Translations under genes and position numbers: made by a program
Part shown: one piece after another, positions 12,701 to 25,818 of the stretch
Numbering within the stretch: the first letter of the stretch is position 1
How the letters are laid out: every line of letters begins with the position of its first letter
DNA from: Apostichopus japonicus
Lineage: Eukaryota; Echinodermata; Holothuroidea; Aspidochirotida; Stichopodidae
Assembly (NCBI RefSeq): GCF_037975245.1
Contig: NC_092567.1
Span: 10,881,376-10,945,375, forward strand
Direction: 5' to 3'
DNA length: 64,000 nt
The notes under the pieces: generated by a model
What the model saw: the letters and a program-made list of their open reading frames with translations, nothing else
What the model was told of the DNA's origin: nothing
The model's database searches: none

Positions 12701-15503
12701 GCAATACAGACTGATCTGACTTCTTAAATGTTTCTACAGCATTATGGAATACCTAAAATGGTATTACCAGTTTTCGGTTTAATCTGAAGAAAATAAATAT
12801 CTCAACAGAAGACATATTTGTAGGTAACCCAAGCTACTTTCTTACAGAACCAACAAGTTTTCTTCCAGTCTTACCATTCTAGAAGTGTCAGGAGTTCTAG
12901 AAGAATTTATTAATATGAGTCTCGGAGGCAATTTTTATTTCAGTTTGACAAATGGTTAAAACGTACCAGAGGGTGTTTGTGGGCCTATTGTGTCATGGCA
13001 AGCTCATTAAAAACATACCAATTACTGGATTAATCCAGCAAGAATCTGATCATTTTCATGTCCTTACTAGAGATTAATTCTGTCAGTTGTATTTTGAGAG
13101 GATGAGTTCTAACTTGATACAAAATTCATTTAGTGAGAGTGAATGGAGGTAAAAGAGTATTCCTTGATCTGCGATGCTATTCAAAAACACCTACCAGAGG
13201 TTGTTGAAACATTACTATCACTGTTCTATACTAACCATTAATGTGATTACCATCACATGGAAGAAATATCAGATGATGAACCATTCATTGTCCTTGTCAG
13301 CACAGTATGAACGTGACTTCCATCGAGAACTGGTAACTGCAGGTGGAATAGGTGATCCCCTAACAGCTCGCTTCATAATTAACCTAATGAAGAGAAAAGA
13401 AAGTGATGTGAATGAGATTTAAGTCCTAATTATAGGAGACATTGAGAATGTCAGTCAGAAATAGATATGTGAATGTCTCTGGCTAACTACCCTGTATACA
13501 TGGACAATCACAGAGAAAAAAAATACAGAGGAAGGAAAGTACACTTCAGTTTCCAATAACTAGGTATTAAGTGTAAAAACAATTAGCCAGTTAAGCATCA
13601 AACTTGAACCGGATTGTCCGTTGTTTAGTGGAAGTGGCATAAAAAGGTGTGGTGCATGGATATAAATGAGCTCCCAAAGGAGAGTCCAACCTCACACAAA
13701 CCCAACCATGCATGGTTTGGGCCTGACTGAGAAATGTGTGCGATTTCGCACCACTCTTTCGTATTGAGGACAGAATGTCTTTCGAATTTCCACTCATCAG
13801 GAGATGATTGTATCTAATTTAGTGTGTCAGCTTTGGTGGATGTGTTTTCATATTATTTTTCTTTATTTAATGGCACCAGGCCCCTGGAGATTGCATTGGC
13901 TATATTGACCTGTAGTTACACCACTCTCGGGGGGTCTCTTTCTAGATTTTAGATCACCAAAGGTTTACAAAGTACCCTGTTCAGCTGGTCAATAGCCATA
14001 CAATATGGTTATTTCTTTCTACAAATTTGGCAGATGAAGACACTTATAACCTCAACATTTTGAGTTAAAAAGTTTTGAGATGAAAAAGTCAAAATTTTGA
14101 CTTTTGAGGTGAAAATCTTGAGATAAAAATTCCAATTATTGAGAAAGCAAATTCAAAATTTTGAAATTTGGGGACACTTATATATTTTTTGTAAGCCACC
14201 GTACTAAGTCGGTGAAGTTAGATCAGTTTTGAGACCAATTAGATTTCTTAAAACCAACTGCAGTGACTGGCTCAGCAATGTTTAAAAATTAAACAAGCAT
14301 AAGTGACAATTTTTTATTCACAGCTGTACATTCTCAGATTAGTAGGAAGTATTTCCAAATTCCAATTATGTTTTCTGTTTATAGTGGATGGACTGACAAG
14401 GGTACTGCAAAGCTCTCCAAATATTCAGTATTTTCACATAGTTTCTGGAATCCACTAGCAATTTTGAGCACATGAGGACATGTCAGTAATGGAAATACTT
14501 AATCTGATTTTACTCTGAGCCCTAGCCGTTTGCTTCAGAAGAGCTCTGTACATCTCTGAGACTTCTTGTCCTCTTGTACTAAGTTTAAAGCAAGTAAATA
14601 CATGTTAGAGAGAAAAATGTAATTTCTATGAAGTATAAATCTAAGCCCTGGTGGCAGTCCCTGGGAACATAAGCTGAGGCATTTTCACTTTTCAGATATT
14701 TAATGTTCTCTGATAGTGATTTTGCAGCCCAAGTGGAGCCAATGGGGGAGGGGGGGGGGGCAAGTGCTCACCACCCTAATGGATACCAGTGCTTGTATAT
14801 GTTTGAATGCCCTCTAAATGTGTTTATTTTAAACAGTATTTTTTAGCTAAAGAGGCCTCCTAGATCGTTGGAAATGACACTTCCCAGGCCTTGTAAGCTG
14901 CTCTAAAGTTTTCTCAACATCCTTTATTTTGAGATCCCATGTCTTGATATGGTCAGTGAAATAGAAGGAAAAAAACAGTCTGGTAAGTTACTTTGAAATA
15001 TCATGACATATATCTTTTGTGAGTTTGACACCGGTCGGCATTGATATTTTTCAACAAATCTGCAAATTGTGCGTGGAAAATAAGGAAAGATTGACTGGGC
15101 TTTCAGGGAAGTAACATACTAAAATGACCAAACTATATGTCAAACTGACATCAAAGATTGCGTCTGAAATATTATTAGGGTGATAAACTGATTGGCCGGT
15201 AGTTTTCAGCGATAGTATTGTCTCCTTTCTTAAAAATTTGATTTTTCAGCGGTTTTAAAAGAGCATCAGGGTACGTCCAAGAAGTGAAAACCCGATTGAA
15301 AATGTAACAGAGTATTGAGGCAATGACGCGAGCAATGATGTGAGAAACCTGTCTGATGTCAGCATTTTTTACCTTTTAACATAATCTTTGGCATTCCAGT
15401 ACCTGGAAACCACCTTTCTATAAAGGTATATAGCTCAGTCACTAGCTTGTTTGATCAGTTAATGCGCACTGGTTACATGATCCTGATTGGCTGTTTGTTT
15501 TAG
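6750..15503. other. No gene recognised, AT-rich unique-looking sequence
   Basis: Nearly 9 kb without a protein homologue, TIR pair or long tandem array that I could recognise. Short homopurine/homopyrimidine runs occur at 8779-8800, 10576-10592, 11162-11182 and 14746-14760. At 14055-14165 there is a series of TTTTGA/TCAAAA words resembling a degraded repeat also seen near 22040-22390. At 14860-14900 there is a GGAAATGACACTTCCC box like the one inside the hAT MITEs. It may be intron, 3' UTR or intergenic DNA; nothing here decides. Confidence 0.4.
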
Positions 15504-15829
15504 TATTTATTCAGGCACGTAGCGAGGAATTTGCCAAGGTAGTGGCGAACTTGTAGGCAAATTATCAGAGCCATAGATTCGGCATTGGAAACTACAGTAT
15601 CTAAGCGTAGCGCCACCATGAGTTGGTGCGAAGCGTACAATAAAATTTTGGCCGAAAATGTCTCCCAGATCGATGGAAATGGCACTTCCCAGGCCTTGCA
15701 AGTTGCAATCTAAGCATTTTATATTTTGAAATTACTAGCAATAGATCATAAAACGTACACAAAAAAATATGCTCATGGGGGGGGGGGGGTCGCCCCCTTC
15801 GCCCCTCTGGCTACGCGCCTGTATTTATT
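15504..15829. mobile_element. hAT MITE, 310 bp, with perfect 8-bp TSD
   Basis: The element is 15512-15821. It starts CAGGCACGTAGCGAGG and ends CTGGCTACGCGCCTG, and is flanked by perfect TATTTATT duplications at 15504-15511 and 15822-15829. An 8-bp duplication with CAGG-type ends is the hAT pattern. It contains both internal boxes shared with other elements here: TAGCGCCACCATGAGTTGG (about 15608) and GGAAATGGCACTTCCCAGG (about 15673), and a G run before the right end. Too short to encode a transposase. Confidence 0.85.
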
Positions 15830-18670
15830 AGAGCAGGAATGATATAATTCGACGGTTGTTAACATGCCTTTTCAGTACAGTGCGACTACTGTAGACTTCT
15901 CGGCCTATGAGCTATGTCACGTCAAGTTTTTCAGCAAGTATAGCCTACTGCTGGTCCGCGGTCGAAGGGTCGTTCATGAGTGGTCATCATGGAGATTCGA
16001 GACCATTCAGACCAATGATATATTTGTTTGGCACATGTGATTTTTTTTTCGACACCCAAAATCCCAGTGGGAGGGCGACAAGTTGTCGCCCCCCATGCCC
16101 CCCTTGGCTACGCCACTGTTGCTAGCGGTAGCCAGCAGTTTTGGTGTATAAAGTCACAACAACCAGATTACTTCATTCTTACCATTCCTTTGGAACTCTG
16201 TGCACCAAGAAGTGTAGGATACTGAAAGAAGCTTGATAGGTTCATAGGTCCTGATCTCCAGTACAGTCTCCGTCTTCATATTTACTAGAGGGTTTCTTCC
16301 TACCGTTGAATTATTACATTATGGAGCCGTTAGAGCCTCAGTGACTTCTAAATCAAAAGTGAAACACTAACATGAAATCAAATTAGTTATTTAGATATTT
16401 CAGAAGGCTTCAGAAACAAAAGGATACTCACAACAAAGAAAAACTCATGATAGCAGTTCCACTTTGATCCAATAAAACACTACAAGTCTACAATAATGCT
16501 TGTATATGATATGGAATATTGAAATCTCAATCTTTGGAAAACCTTGCGCTTCATTTGACCTTTACTCACTGGCAGTTGAGCACTTAAATCCACAATATCC
16601 CAGGAGAGGAAACAACTCCAGAGTACTTTAAGACTAGGTTTTTATGACTTAATTTGGCTAAACCCTTTCAGACAGTTGGATGATCTCGCGAATTATTTAG
16701 AACACTTCTTAAATTAATAATATGATCAAATTATTTCAAGGAAAATCTACCCTTCAACTTGTAACCAACTATAACAGGCAAACATCACCATACTTCAGCT
16801 AGTCCTACATTGTGCTGAGCATAGGTCACGCTTTATGCTGGCATTGCATACTATTGAATATTGTAACTAAAATCGTTAGACTAGGCCTAAATTAGGTTGC
16901 ACTTATGTTATATGACTAGAGAAGACCTAAGCCATAACGTTGAACGTTATGACGGCCTGTGAGCCTGTCCTTGTACGTGCATAGCCTAACGCTATGAAAG
17001 GAACTCAACTGATACGTGGGATTTCTTCTTTGACAATTGTAATATACTCCGTCTGTTTCTTTCAGTATCATGTTCACCATCTGGAATGTGTTGCATTATC
17101 TTCATATTTCGTAAGCCAGTACTGTAGCTTCGGGGAATCACGTCAAACAAACATGGAAGTACAACTATACATGTACCATTCTTCAAACGCTGTTTACCTT
17201 GTGGCGTTGGTTTGTTTCGATTTTGAAAATGAGACTTGTTCAAGTCGTTTTCCGTGGCTATCAGGGAAATTCCCCTATTTTTCAGATAAATGGTCAATCT
17301 TCCAATTGAAATAATAGCAATTTACCGCAAAATGGCAAATTCCTTAGATCTAATAAGTGAGGACTTCAACAATATGCCGAAAAATGTCATTTTATCATTT
17401 GCACCTTGACATTTTTCTGCTAATGTTGCGTTCATAGAATCCTGTACAGCAGCTTGAAATTGCCATCAAGACAGCAAGATAAACATGTCTTAGACATTTT
17501 CTTCAGCCCGGATAGGCTATTGATTAACTACAAGCTTGGAAAAAAGGTCAATACTTTATTATTTCTAAAAACTTTTGGAATGACGGGATGAAAGATTTTG
17601 GGTATTTCAACATTAATCAGAAAAGTTATAAGTTGTACACTAGGATATGGAAGTCGAAGGGGGGGGGGGGGGTTGGGGGGATTGGCAATGTTGCATTTAG
17701 CTGATAAGATGGCCACTTCTACGGGTGTACACCCGTCCCACCCCGCCCCCCCCCTCCGACTTTACAAGAAAGTATTGATTGGCAAAAGTGGTGGCCAATT
17801 TAAGACCTAACTGTAGTCTAATTATGCTCAGAGTGCACCATATAACGTGAATTTTCAAAGCAATTGCAGGGGGCGGATCTACATGGGATTTGCCTTCAAC
17901 AGGCCAACCAGCACACTGCCACCTTTCTTAAATTGTTATTTCTATTCTAGCCTTTCCATAATAGTGTAGGACCTACCTAAGTCAGTTGGGATTTGCTTCC
18001 CCACCCCCACCCCTTTGAAATCCTATATTAAAATGGGGGTTGAGAAGGGGTCCCATTCTACTAGTCCTGCGAACCGATTTCAAGCAGTAGATAACCTATA
18101 CGTCTGCTATTAAATGTGGTACATGGCTACATGAAGGTAGCATGCTATAATGTGTACCGCTTTGTCAGGCATTATTGTATATATGAATCATAACTGGTTT
18201 GGCAACATGTCCACCCTACGGCTATTTACCGAATAACTGCATGGACGCGATCAAGACTATATTTCTGATTTTTTATGCAATTATACAATAGTGATTTTAA
18301 AATCGGTCCGTTCAGTTTTCAAACTTCACACTAGTATGTTTTAGCACAACCTTAACTTTAGACAGATACTATAGTCTAACAACACCTCAGATTTTTTTTC
18401 AGTCGGAGGACTCCCACACAACCCCCTTCATGGAATTGCATTCAGCGACTCCACAGCAACACCATCGAAACTTTCGGCATCTATAGTCTGACTATAAAGG
18501 TACATTCCCCTTCCCAACTTGATCGGGATAATTTTGGAATGTAAACCCACGTTACTGGGTACTAAACCATAAAAATGAAATGAATAAAAAAATGAATTGG
18601 TTGAGGAGGGGGTCGGGAGGCATCCCAATTAAGCAAACAATACACATTTTGTCATTATTGTGACCCACCC
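15830..18670. other. No gene recognised; hAT-like right end near 16114
   Basis: GCCCCCCATGCCCCCCTTGG followed by CTACGCCACTG, ending at about 16120, looks like the right terminus of a hAT-like element, but no left end was found. CAGGGGGCGGATCTACA near 17867 looks like an isolated left terminus. A G run lies at 17659-17674. Open frames in 16994-17314 are not recognisable proteins. Confidence 0.35.
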
Positions 18671-19080
18671 CAGGGGCGTATCCAGGATTTTTTAACCCGA
18701 GGGGTGCGTATTACTCACAAAGCGGAGCGCCACCATCGGTTGGCGCGCAGCGTACAAGGAAATTTCTGGTTTTGATACCACCCAGATCTCCGGAAATGGC
18801 ACATCTCGGCCTTGAAAATGACCAACCACTTTTGCCTGAGAACCAAGTATTTTCCCAATAGTTTTTTTTTTTTTTGCATCCATAACCTTTTTGATAATTG
18901 TCACCAGTCACACATCATGTTCGTCCTCATCGCATCTCCTGTGGGTCATTGCTTTTGTAGCTGATTCAACGTCGCGGCCCACAAAACCCGTCAGCCCTAC
19001 TTTTAAGGTTGTAAGCCCATTATTTGTTCAGAATTTGAAAATTCACATTTCTCGTGAGAAAAATTCACTTCAAAACATAC

Positions 19081-19754
19081 CCATAATGCAAGGGCGGCGG
19101 AACCGGGGGGCACAGGGGGCACGTCCCCCCCCCCACTTTTCCTCAGGTTAAAAATGTTTCCTTTTTCTACATAAAAATTGAGGTGTCTCAAGTTAGCAAG
19201 AGGCCAGGGAACCAGAATGAACACTCGGGAAGGGCCGTTTCCGGCCATCTGAGGGGTTTGTAAAACAAAAAAATTTCGTGTGCGCACCGCGCCAACCGAT
19301 GGTGGCGCTCCGCTCAGATAGTCGTGCATATAACTTTGCAAATTCTGGCAACGCCCCTGACTTTTAATGAATTTCTGTGGGTCAATCTCAAAGCTATTTC
19401 GAATGGAAAAAAAATTGTTAAGATATTAACAAGGAATAAACTCTAATTCGGAAGATTCCTACATTAGCAACTAGCATGATTTCACCTCATTTTGTCTCAA
19501 AAGAAAACTTGTTCCTTGTTTCCCAATTTGCACATTGGATATTGCAGTGCTAGTTTGCTTATTTTCCTTGGGGGGGGGGGGGGGCGTTGATGGAGTGATG
19601 TGTATACGCAAATAAGATAATACAATAAGAGTTATAAAGGGTACTAAATATAAGGCTGCATCAGTCCAATCGAATTTCTGCAAAGTGCCCTTTGATGTCG
19701 GTGCCCCCCCCCCCCCCCCAGATTAAAAGTGCTTCCGCCGCCCTTGCCAAAATG
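19081..19754. mobile_element. hAT element, 658 bp, inserted in R1
   Basis: The element is 19089-19746, with termini CAAGGGCGGCGGAA and TTCCGCCGCCCTTG (14 bp, perfect), flanked by CCATAATG (19081-19088) and CCAAAATG (19747-19754), 7 of 8 matching. The R1 copy at 60698-61321 supplies the empty site (CCCATAATGTTGCAC near 61120). C and G runs occur near both ends and at 19571-19582. The internal box GCCAACCGATGGTGGCGCTC lies at about 19290. No transposase is present. Confidence 0.85.
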
Positions 19755-19898
19755 TTGCACAAATTTTCATCAATGGACAACCGATATAGAAAAAACCTCT
19801 TTCAACCCCTAACAGACCGGTCAAAATTGCACGAGTAGAGGGAAATATGATTAAGAATGTTGGTCAGGGAATTTTCGGAAATTCAGACATAGTTAATT

Positions 19899-20502
19899 TA
19901 TTGGTGCATGGGCGTAGTTCAGTCTTGGATAATGGTGGGGACGCCTGTCTGTTCTCTGATACTATCTAAGCGGAGCACGACCATGGGTTCGCGCGAAGTG
20001 GACGCATAATCCAAGTAGGACTTTTGTATATACGATGGGTCTGGGGTCCTCGCGCCGAAAACAATAATAAAATTTCCGTCCTATATTTAACAACTGTTTA
20101 TAAATATAATAAAATGAGAACTGCATGGACGTGAAGCTAGCTCAAATTGGCAACACTCAGTGTGAGTTTTTTAACAATTGTTTTGTTCGCACTCAGTCCG
20201 TTTTGCTGACCACAATTTACCAGTTTCGTGTATAAATTATGTTTCACATGATTGAATGTGTTGATACTTCAGCGGAGAAGTCACGCCTAACAGTGTCAAT
20301 AGTAAAAAATTCTCGTCTTTTATAGCATGTCATTTGCACAATGCTGGATCAAACTGCGTCAAAATTCAATACAGGGAATTTTAAATGCAACGTTTGGTCA
20401 AGACAACTTGGTGGGGACACGGTATATCATGTCCCCGCCACTGAAAAGTTGGTGGGGACGCGTCCCGCTGTCCCCGTCAGGATCTGCGCCCATGTATTGG
20501 TG
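19899..20502. mobile_element. hAT element, 588 bp, second insertion in R1
   Basis: The element is 19907-20494. It starts CATGGGCGTAGTTC and ends GATCTGCGCCCATG, and is flanked by perfect TATTGGTG duplications at 19899-19906 and 20495-20502. A degraded form of the shared internal box (AGCGGAGCACGACCATGGG) is at about 19972. Non-autonomous; no coding region was recognised. Confidence 0.85.
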
Positions 20503-20600
20503 AACAAATAATAAAACCTCTTATAACGGCTACTATAAAACTTCGTTGAAGGAAATGAAAAAATACCAGGTATTTCCGAAACCGAACTCTACACACACAC

Positions 20601-21499
20601 AGTTTTGAGGCTCTTCATCCTGGAACGTCATTTCATGCTCACTGGTATGATGTTATATCTGCTGTTTGCTTTACAAATTCGAATAATTGAAATGAGACTG
20701 AAATAAATAACTTTTATCTGACGGTTTATTGTGCAATGCCCCACATTCTTTGCATTTCGAAAGACGCACAGTTTTAAGTTCATTACACACTGAAGGCTTC
20801 AATTCTCTATTTGCCTTCAGCTAAGGGAAGAACTTGGGATTTTCATCCCTATTGATATCGCTAGATATTGCTAGATATCCATACAGTACAGTGTCTTTGG
20901 GATTTCTTGGGATTTTTCGGGGCCTGATCTTGGGAAATTGCCAAATCGGGAGTGGTTTCACTCCATGTAGGTCAGTGCACGACCTCTAGACGTCACTAAA
21001 ACACAACAGATCACTTGTTATCGATGAAGTGGTGTGTTGCCGGATTTTGTCAAAGTCTTGGTACTACGGGCGAAGGTTTCGTAACTCAGAGGTGTGGGTG
21101 TAGGGTTGTGGGGCGCGCGTTTTCATGCAGATGGGAACAATCTCAAGAAGTGATGAGTGCGTCCGCCTTCCCCCCCCACCCCCCCGGCAATGATACACCC
21201 TTGTTGAATCCACTACATTATATTCACAGGAAATGTGCTCAATTCTCAAATCGCATGCGGAATTTAATTGATAGATTCATTGTATGAGTTACGGCACTAG
21301 GTTTTGGGGTAATAATTAGCATTCAAGTCGGGGTGTATAACATTTATCTCTGGATGGCAGTGTTGCATCGAAGGACATGTGTAGTGCAGTTCGCATATAG
21401 ATCCTAGTCTAATACCGAAATGCATCATGTTCCCCGACGACTCGGTCGAGTTCAAGACCAGCCACAGTTGGTTTCATAGCGTCCATTCACACACACGCG
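20601..21499. other. No gene seen
   Basis: Unrecognised sequence. A C run lies at 21171-21186. The ORF-length stretch at 21015-21287 shows no known domain. Confidence 0.35.
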
Positions 21500-21507
21500 T
21501 CATGATA

Positions 21508-21508
<1 letters not shown>

Positions 21509-21549
<41 letters not shown>

Positions 21550-21553
21550 CCTA

Positions 21554-21622
<69 letters not shown>
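21509..21622. repeat. TA dinucleotide microsatellite
   Basis: About 110 bp of TA repeats, interrupted once by GGCCTATATT near 21547. Apparent Tyr/Ile-rich reading frames through it are not genes. Confidence 0.95.
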
Positions 21623-21625
<3 letters not shown>

Positions 21626-23821
21626 TGAGAAAGGAAAATGGAAATGTCAAAAAGTGGAGTTGTCGGTGTAAGGGGTAGGCTGAGGCGCACGCCCCTTCCG
21701 AAATCCTCGATCCGTCACTGGCTACCCTGTGCATATAATAGGGATCAGCGATGTAACTATGTCCCTGTTCCTCTTTCTCTTCCCGGTGTCTTGGCGTTTT
21801 TCTTCTGCTCCCTCCCTTTTTCCTTGTCTCCTTTTTCTCTCTTTTTTCTTTTCCCTTCCTTCCTCCTCTTTCCCCCCATCTTTTTTCCCTTTTACTTCTC
21901 TTTTTTTCTCTCCTCTTTTTCTTACCCGGGGGCGGGGGGGGGGGCGCCCCAACGCCCCCCTGGATACGCGCCTGCACATGGAACACTGAAAACTTTCAAA
22001 AATTTAATATCCAAATGTTAATTATTTTATCCCGAAAGTTTTGAATATTTCTGGGAATTTCAACCCTTTTTTCAAAATTGAAACCCTTTTTTTGAAAATC
22101 AAATTTGTCTTAAAATTGCAATCTGTAATACAACCGAAATTCTCAACATTGAACTAATTTTTCTAAAATTTAAAACCTCTTCGATTGATTTCGACCTCTT
22201 TAATTCCCTTCATGTAAACTGTCGTTTTCTTTTTGTTTTAAATTTAAACTATTAAAATGTTGACTTCTCAACTAAAAATATTAGCGTTTTATCTCAAACT
22301 TGTACGTTTCTCTCGAAATTGCCATTGCATTCTCGAAATCAAGATTTCAACTATTTTATCTCAAAAAATAAACTTTTCTTGATGAGGATGGTAATAAGTA
22401 AAAAGGGAGAAAATGGGAGGGGGGCTACATGAATTTACTATTAACATTATTGGTGAAATGTCGACATAGTATTTTGATTTGAGCAATTACGAGGTACGTG
22501 AAAAGACAAAACATCGTTTGATTGCCTTACACTCTCTTTGCTGGTGCAAAGATTCAGCTGAATAAACCAGCACTGACATGGAGTGGAATTAATTACAAAG
22601 GTGGTTTGGTGGAGAGGGGATGAAAACAGGTTGTGTAGTTACATTTTTCCAATAATTTCATAATGATCAAGTGATTATTTGTAAAAACAAAAATGTAACT
22701 TGACACAGACCCATTTTGTCTGCACGATGTGTCTGCAAGATGTGTATGACTGAACAAGGATGTTCAATTTATGTTATTCCATATGTAGGTTTTAATATTC
22801 ATTAAACATGTACTTCTTCAAATCATTTGAAACAGACGGTATTCAAACTTTTGTGTTTATTGCTTGTTTATGCATCCACTAGCAGATAATAGGGTAGGTG
22901 AATGAGTACATGAAATGCTGTTTGCCCAAATTTTAACCGGTGGTGGACATGAAGGGTGGTGCACGGGAACTAACACCCTACCGCTTAGGGAGAAATGTCA
23001 ATGATAGCTTGATCTACTTGATATAGGATGTGTTGTATTATTTACTTCCTCGACCCCTTCCTTAATACATACCCAATCGACGTCAGGTCTCAAACTGTCT
23101 GTTTTCACCGGGTATGTGTAACGTTACGTCTCTCGTACATTTACTTCTATTGGCGCCAAATGTCTGTTACAAATTTCAAACATCACCCGCGAACAGCTGG
23201 AAAACACCTGTATATGCTATTGAATACCTGTTCACATCTAGTATCTATCACTGACAACGAATGTTTTAGTGTTACATTAGTGGAGCTGCAGAGTACGTAT
23301 TATATTCGTTGGAGTTGTTTGTTACCATTGACTTGTTGCGTTAACGGAGAGGAACCACTGTTAATAGTTAAGACAGTGATCATTGATCAGTGAGATAATT
23401 TGACGGTATGGTATAGCGGCATAGGCTAGGATGTGTACAAAGGCCAGGCCAAACTTAGTTAGGCTATAGGCTAGAGTAGTAATACAGTTAGGCTATGTTA
23501 GAAATCTCACACATCACCTGCGAAAAACTAGAATTATACTTTTAGCGAGAGGACATGCTTAGCAAATCTAACTCATAAATAAAAGAGATCTTAGCCTAGT
23601 TGTTGACTGAATATCAGAAAAGTCCAAGTTAAAACATATCTTAACTCTAAAGGAATTGAATAATATACAATCGAGACACTGATTTTTCTTTAGGGATCTT
23701 AAATTAAGCGAAGAATAAGACCAGCGATTAACATTCTAGGTGAGCTGATGCCTATCCTTTACTTCGAAAACAATTACTTCATTCTAGCTGACAAAAAAGT
23801 ATCCATAGACAAACTTTGGAA
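21623..23821. other. Polypyrimidine tract, hAT-like end, otherwise no gene
   Basis: 21765-21930 is almost pure pyrimidine (TTTTTCTCTCTTTTT-type). It is followed by a G run and CCTGGATACGCGCCTG ending at 21974, a probable hAT-like right terminus without a found partner. 22040-22390 holds TTTCAA/TTGAAA/TCTCAA words of a degraded repeat. The open stretch at 23028-23393 has no recognisable domain. Confidence 0.4.
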
Positions 23822-23825
23822 CTAT

Positions 23826-24559
23826 TGTAATATTGTGTCGAGCCCGCTTCCTCCGATAGTAAAACTATATCGGGACTCGCGATAGAAAGGTACTGGGATA
23901 TCTTGATGCCGTATTTACGCTTCTTCAGGAGATGTCTCGAACGGAAGAAAACAATGACTTCACACAAAAAACAATTTGACGAGATAGGATTTGATTTGAT
24001 GATTCGGTATAATTTCTTCTCTGTCGATTCTCTTTACAAATAAAACTAAATTACAATGATTTGACTTGACTTGACTCCGTCAATTAAACAATTAGGAGTG
24101 ATGAACTTTCGGCGGAGTGATAAATTTGCTGACCAAGTGATAAACTTTGCTGACGGAGTCCTCAAATTTTCGGCCTCCTTTTACTTTTAAACCTTAGTTC
24201 CATAAAATCTCACTGCGCACAATCAGTAGGCAGCCAATGACCTGACCATCCTGTATTAACTTAACGATATAAAAATAAGTGCGCTGGCACTGATCTGCCC
24301 TGATTGGTTGGGAGTTTGGAAGTCCATCCCCTTTCTTATGGAAACTTCCATACCACGTGAGAGAACCTTCTCGAATGTTCCACAGACATAATGGAATCTA
24401 TTTTGGGAAAAGGCCCTGTACCAAGATTCAATAAGATAGTTAAAAACTTCTCGTGGGAAAACTGAATCCATGACCTAGATAAATACATAAGAGGCCTGTA
24501 AGGTGTCTCGATGGAGTGTTTCGGTAACATCAAAGAGATGGTATCACTATTTCATAACA
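23826..24559 (-). repeat. 3' LTR of the gypsy element (734 bp)
   Basis: On the minus strand it begins TGTTATGAAATAG at 24559 and ends ATATTACA at 23826, the expected TG...CA form. It matches 45916-46648 throughout. I saw three differences: an A/C near 24153, a C/T near 24234 and one extra A near 24341. Confidence 0.95.
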
Positions 24560-24575
24560 TCCCCCTCAATCTTTT
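24560..24575 (-). promoter_or_regulatory. Polypurine tract
   Basis: The minus strand reads AAAAGATTGAGGGGGA directly before the TG of the 3' LTR, the standard position and composition for the plus-strand primer of an LTR retroelement. Confidence 0.8.
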
Positions 24576-25818
24576 AAAATTTTTGGATACTCCAAAATTT
24601 TAACATCATACTGCTTTAACTTATCATTATCTCAAGAAGGTAGTTTAAGCACATTCACTAATATTCATTGACTTCAATAAATGGTCTGCATGTATCTCAA
24701 AGGTTAACATCTTGGTTATGAATTATTAAAATGATCATATGGTACAGTATATACATTGACACTATCTCCATAAAAAATTTTTGTGTACCTCTTCAACATT
24801 GATGACATCATATGATGTAATCCAAAAAAAAAAAAAATATCATTAAGATATCTTAAAGTTACATGACACAGCAAAATATGCAGTATCTCTTACAAAATAC
24901 ATTTATGCATTTCATACATTAATAATACATTTATATCAAAAGTGAAATCATGCCGTGAATTGGGGTGAGATCAGAGAATACTAGACTTAGTTATCTTTTA
25001 ACTGAACAGAACACCTTTGCGTTCCATAAAAAATTCGTACATTAAAAAAAGAACCTTAAAATATTACAAACTCATTTACAAAACCTCCTCTTTAAATGAA
25101 GGCAAAGTTTCAAAACTGCTTTGAAACCTTGTGAATCATATACATTCACTTCAAGAAAATCAAGAAAATGTGACTCGATAGCATGGTGACCCTAGGTATG
25201 CACTCCGAATTGATAGTCTAGTAAAGTACCAAAGTACTAGATATTCGATACCATAAAAGAGACTCCATAGACTATGACATCAACAAATCTTTCTTCAAAT
25301 TAACATAATACTTAACATCTTGTCTTTTAAATATCATGATGAAATTTACTTTTGCATGAATATTTGAGGAAAAGAAAATATATACATAAGTTCCTCAAAA
25401 GATCTATACTTTCATTTGCTTCGATAACTGTTGCTGTAAGCAAAAGTTGCATATCACCAATGCTGTCTCTAAATAGCCTTCAATATAACATCAATGATGC
25501 AATGTAAATATCCTTAAAATATTTCTCAATATATGAAAACCCATGTTGCTAATATTCCGGATATGTTCTAATTGCCGGGTAAACGTTTGAACGAATTCAT
25601 AAGGAAAAATAAGGTATACTCATTACACATTTGTTATAAAAGATGAAACTAGGTCACTTGGTGGTGGTTTTAACAATAAAGCTTATATTGTTACACCATA
25701 CAGTACAATGACTTCCACTTAATAGGTATGCAGGTAATTGCCATGACGCATTCCATTCATACAATTGTGGGTAAAACACCTGTTCATCTGAACTTAAAGC
25801 AATATGCAGTTATACATA
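24576..25818 (-). other. 3' untranslated region of the gypsy element
   Basis: About 1.24 kb between the pol stop codon and the polypurine tract. AT-rich, with no frame long enough for an envelope protein. I see no structured element beyond an A run at 24824-24836. Confidence 0.6.

Larger units (their letters stand above)
18671..20600 (-). repeat. Dispersed repeat R1, copy 2, carrying two hAT insertions
   Basis: It starts CAGGGGCGTATCCAGG at 18671 and runs in the opposite orientation to the copy at 2910-3495. R1 sequence occupies 18671-19088, 19747-19906 and 20495 to about 20600; the intervening blocks are two hAT insertions. Removing them with one target duplication each leaves sequence collinear with the uninterrupted copy at 60698-61321, for example CCCATAATG directly followed by TTGCAC. 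The far end was not defined. Confidence 0.75.

Noticed and set aside
16994-17314. 106-residue plus frame
   Set aside because: Overlaps a similar-length minus frame, has no domain signature and no neighbouring exon evidence.
21427-22021. Lys/Arg-rich and Phe/Ser-rich frames
   Set aside because: They follow a TA microsatellite and a polypyrimidine tract.
23028-23393. 121-residue plus frame with hydrophobic start
   Set aside because: No recognisable domain or splice context; could be real but cannot be supported.
23779-24533. Short frames duplicated at 45839-46622
   Set aside because: They lie within the LTRs, which explains the duplication; no protein is recognised.
24560-25818. Possible envelope gene between integrase and 3' LTR
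   Set aside because: No frame of useful length, signal peptide or membrane segment there.
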